A stretch of 64,000 nt of DNA from Geoalkalibacter halelectricus (lineage in GTDB: Bacteria; Desulfobacterota; Desulfuromonadia; Desulfuromonadales; Geoalkalibacteraceae). Of this stretch, positions 61,717-64,000 are shown in pieces. Below the pieces are notes generated by a model. It ran no database searches. It was given only the letters and a program-made list of their open reading frames with translations, and was not told the origin of the DNA. The stretch spans positions 2,667,001 to 2,731,000 of the forward strand of contig NZ_CP092109.1 of the NCBI RefSeq assembly GCF_025263685.1, given 5' to 3'. Every line of letters begins with the position of its first letter. Position 1 is the first letter of the stretch. Both the position numbers and the translations under genes were made by a program.

Positions 61717-62427
61717 ATGAAGGAGCGTCTGCAAAAGCTCATCGCCGCGGCGGGCCTGGGCTCGCGCCGCCAGGCCGAGGAGTGGATCGCCGCGGGGCGG
61801 GTTCGGCTCAACGGGCGCACGGCCTGCCTGGGCGACAAGGCCGATCCCCGCGCTGACCGCATCCAGGTCGACGGACGCGAGCTGCCGCGCAGTGAAGATA
61901 AGGTTTATCTGCTGCTGCACAAACCCGCGGGCTATGTCACCACCCTGCGCGACCCGCAGGGGCGACCCATTGTGACCGATCTGATCAAGAACTGCCCGGC
62001 CCGGGTTTTTCCGGTCGGTCGCCTCGATGCCGCAACCGAAGGGCTGCTGCTGTTGACCAACGATGGTGAATTGGCTCAGCGTCTGGCCCATCCGCGCCAT
62101 AAGGTCGACAAGACCTATCTGGTCAAGGTCAGAGGGTTGCTGAGCGAGCAGGCCCGCGCGCGTCTGGCTTCCGGCGTTACTCTTGACGACGGACCGACCC
62201 TGCCTGCCGATCTGGCCAGGGTGCGCTTCACCAGCGGCAATACCTGGTTCGAGCTGACCTTGCGTGAAGGGCGTAATCGGCAGGTCCGGCGCATGTGCGA
62301 GGCGGTCGGCTTTCCGGTGGTGCGCCTCAAGCGGCTGCGCATGGGTTTTCTGGAATTGGGAAACCTTCCCGCGGGCCGCTCGCGGCCCCTGAGCGGTACC
62401 GAGGTGGCGCGACTGAAAGAATTGTAG
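61717..62427 (+). CDS. RsuA/RluB-family pseudouridine synthase
   Basis: This 236-residue enzyme has an N-terminal S4 domain (RLQKLIAAAGLGSRRQAEEWI) and the RsuA-type catalytic core with active-site Asp in VGRLDAATEGLLLLTNDG, and GRNRQVRRMCEAVGFPVVRLKR. It likely modifies 23S rRNA as RluB does. It starts 23 bp after the protease gene. Confidence 0.93.
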   Translation: MKERLQKLIAAAGLGSRRQAEEWIAAGRVRLNGRTACLGDKADPRADRIQVDGRELPRSEDKVYLLLHKPAGYVTTLRDPQGRPIVTDLIKNCPARVFPVGRLDAATEGLLLLTNDGELAQRLAHPRHKVDKTYLVKVRGLLSEQARARLASGVTLDDGPTLPADLARVRFTSGNTWFELTLREGRNRQVRRMCEAVGFPVVRLKRLRMGFLELGNLPAGRSRPLSGTEVARLKEL

Positions 62428-62634
62428 GTTGGCCCTTGATTTCCCCGTCTGCCTCCATTAATCTGAAATTTCATTTAAACTGGACCGGCGGCGGGAGACG
62501 GGGCGCCAAGAAATGCCGTTAAGAGCGGCTTAGGCGCTTGTTTTCCAAGATAAAGTCGCCTCCCTTCGCCTTGACGTAGTGGCGCGGCTCATTTATCGTT
62601 AGGAAGTGCTTATAAACGTCCGAGGGTGACTGGT

Positions 62635-64000
62635 TTGTCAAATAAAGAAAAGCTGATTGCAGCGGCCCAGAAAAATCTGCTCAAGGGGCAAATCGCCAAG
62701 GCGATCAAGGACTATCAAAAGGTCGTCGAGCTTGACCCCAGGGATATTCGCAGCCGGCAGAAGCTGGCGGATCTGTTCGTGCGCGCCAAAATGCCCAAGG
62801 AAGCGCAGGAGCAGTACGAAGGAGTGGCCCGCTACTACACGGAGAACGGGTTTTTTCTCAAGGCCATCGCCGTCTACAAGCAAATTCAGCGCATCGATCC
62901 TTCGCGGGTCGAAATCTACCACCGCCTGGCCGAACTGAACGCGCGGCAGGGCCTGGTCGGCAATGCCCTGGCCGAATACAAGTGCCTGGTCAGTCTCTAC
63001 GAGAAGCAGGGTCTGGTGCCGGAAGCCATCAATATTCTCAAGAAAATGAAGGATATTGACCCCGAAAATCTCAATATTCGCGTCAAAATCGCCGAAAGCT
63101 ACGCCCGCGCCGGCATGCGCGAGCAAGGGCTGGGTGAGTTTCGCGATGTCCTCAAGGTTCTGCGTGCCAAGGGCGACCCGGCAAAAACCCTCAAGCTTTT
63201 TCAGATTTTTCAACCCCTCTTTCCAGGAGAAGCCGAGGTTCGCCACGGTTTTGCCCGTGCCCTCATCGACGCCGGGCAACTTGATGCCGGGATCGAACGC
63301 GTGCGAAAAATGCTCACCGAGCAGCCCGGTGCTGAGGATTTGCAGCGCACTCTGGCCCTGGGCCTGCATCGCCAGGGAGATTTTGCCGGCGAATGCCAGG
63401 CCTGGCAGGAGCTGCTGCGGCAGGCTCCCGCGGATCCGCAAGCCCGCGAAGGGTACCTGCGCGCCTGCCTCAAGAGCGGCCGACACGAGGACGCCATTGA
63501 GCGGCTCGAACTTTGGCAGGAGGAGCTGTTTGCCGCGCAGCGTGTCGATCTGCTCAGGGATCTCTACGAACAACTCCACGCGGCGCTGCCCGATGATCCA
63601 CGGGTGATCAAAAACCTTCAGGCGGTTTATCAGGCCTGTGGCCAGGGGGACAAACTTCTCGATCTGATGTCCCTGGAAGGTGATGAGTTCGCCGCCTCGA
63701 CACCAGGCCAACCCGAAGAGGCATTCGAAACTCTGGATGGGTCGGTTCTGGCCGAAGCCACCCTGGATCTGGCCGATGAGCAAGATGCGGTTGATCTCGG
63801 GGGCGAGGAGCCCGTGGAAGAGTTGCCCCTGGAGTTTATCGAGGATGCGCCGGAACAGCCTGAACAGCGGGACCTCCAGGAGGTTTCCGCGTCCGACGTG
63901 GATGCCGAGACCGAGCTGGAACTGGAGTTCGAAGGCGATCTGCTTGCCGACCTCGCGCCCTCCGCCGCGGAGGAAGAGGATCTGGGTGAGGAGCCTGAAT
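62635..64000 (+). CDS. TPR-repeat protein (continues beyond the window)
   Basis: The open frame runs from TTG 62635 to the right edge without a stop, about 455 codons visible. GAGGG lies 8 bp upstream of the TTG; an in-frame GTG at 62626 has no ribosome site. Residues 1-310 hold TPR-like helical repeats (KGQIAKAIKDYQKVVELDP, GFFLKAIAVYKQIQRIDP, GLVPEAINILKKMKDIDP). The C-terminal part is acidic and low complexity (Glu/Asp/Leu-rich). The domain pattern resembles large adaptor TPR proteins; no function assigned. Minus-strand open frames over this region are shadows. Confidence 0.85.
   Translation, partial: MSNKEKLIAAAQKNLLKGQIAKAIKDYQKVVELDPRDIRSRQKLADLFVRAKMPKEAQEQYEGVARYYTENGFFLKAIAVYKQIQRIDPSRVEIYHRLAELNARQGLVGNALAEYKCLVSLYEKQGLVPEAINILKKMKDIDPENLNIRVKIAESYARAGMREQGLGEFRDVLKVLRAKGDPAKTLKLFQIFQPLFPGEAEVRHGFARALIDAGQLDAGIERVRKMLTEQPGAEDLQRTLALGLHRQGDFAGECQAWQELLRQAPADPQAREGYLRACLKSGRHEDAIERLELWQEELFAAQRVDLLRDLYEQLHAALPDDPRVIKNLQAVYQACGQGDKLLDLMSLEGDEFAASTPGQPEEAFETLDGSVLAEATLDLADEQDAVDLGGEEPVEELPLEFIEDAPEQPEQRDLQEVSASDVDAETELELEFEGDLLADLAPSAAEEEDLGEEPE

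Noticed and set aside
62638-63783. 381-codon minus-strand open frame over the TPR gene
   Set aside because: It is antisense to a clear TPR-repeat protein with a better start and continuous helical repeats; a shadow.

Overview
This is a GC-rich bacterial chromosome segment, almost certainly from a deltaproteobacterium of the Desulfuromonadales (Geobacter/Desulfuromonas/Geoalkalibacter-like). The support is a HoxEFUYH bidirectional hydrogenase, the yicC-gmk-rpoZ-rsh block, purM-purN, pyrK-pyrD, a DHH/CBS/tRNA nucleotidyltransferase fusion, an archaeal-type S-adenosylmethionine synthetase and FeoAB iron uptake. No rRNA, tRNA, CRISPR array or transposase gene was seen. The identification rests on gene content and order read by eye, not on a database search.

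Layout. 0-6 kb holds a gene cut by the left edge, a VOC-fold protein, an AsmA-like protein, an isochorismatase-like hydrolase, a DD-carboxypeptidase, a methyltransferase and two tiny membrane proteins. 6.3-12.7 kb is a plus-strand run: a receiver/histidine-kinase hybrid, an unrecognised 818-residue protein, a phosphatidylserine decarboxylase, an Lgt-like membrane protein and a DUF2062 protein. 12.6-18.1 kb on the minus strand is the hydrogenase operon hoxEFUYH plus its maturation protease. 18.5-23.7 kb has DUF3047 and SHOCT proteins, then a minus-strand metal cluster: feoA, feoB, NikL-like and NikK-like periplasmic proteins and a 46-residue Cys-rich FeoB-associated protein.

24.2-32.1 kb is the most accessory-looking part: a short precursor-like protein, a B12-binding radical SAM enzyme, a large subtilisin-like protease and a multi-spanning membrane protein ending in a DUF3576-like domain, separated by AT-rich spacers. 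32.2-42.1 kb carries the archaeal-type SAM synthetase, an OsmC-like protein, tlyA, a tetrapyrrole-methylase-fold protein, a U32 protein, an SbcD/SbcC-like pair, a HIT protein and a second RelA/SpoT-like protein with a degenerate synthetase domain. 42.1-48.1 kb is envelope polysaccharide precursor synthesis (deacetylase, nucleotide-sugar dehydrogenase, rfbBDAC). 48.1-64 kb is housekeeping: yicC, gmk, rpoZ, rsh, ridA, rpmB, purine and pyrimidine genes, rimI, tRNA nucleotidyltransferase, a site-2 protease, an RluB-type pseudouridine synthase and a TPR protein running off the right edge.

Three families of large imperfect palindromes without ORFs sit in gaps between genes, one at 32.1 kb and the rest between 52.1 and 58.3 kb. 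In two places the terminal bases of one family form the stop codon of the preceding gene. The best candidates for undescribed biology are the precursor/radical SAM/protease region, the phosphatidylserine decarboxylase/Lgt-like/unknown-protein operon, and these palindromic elements.
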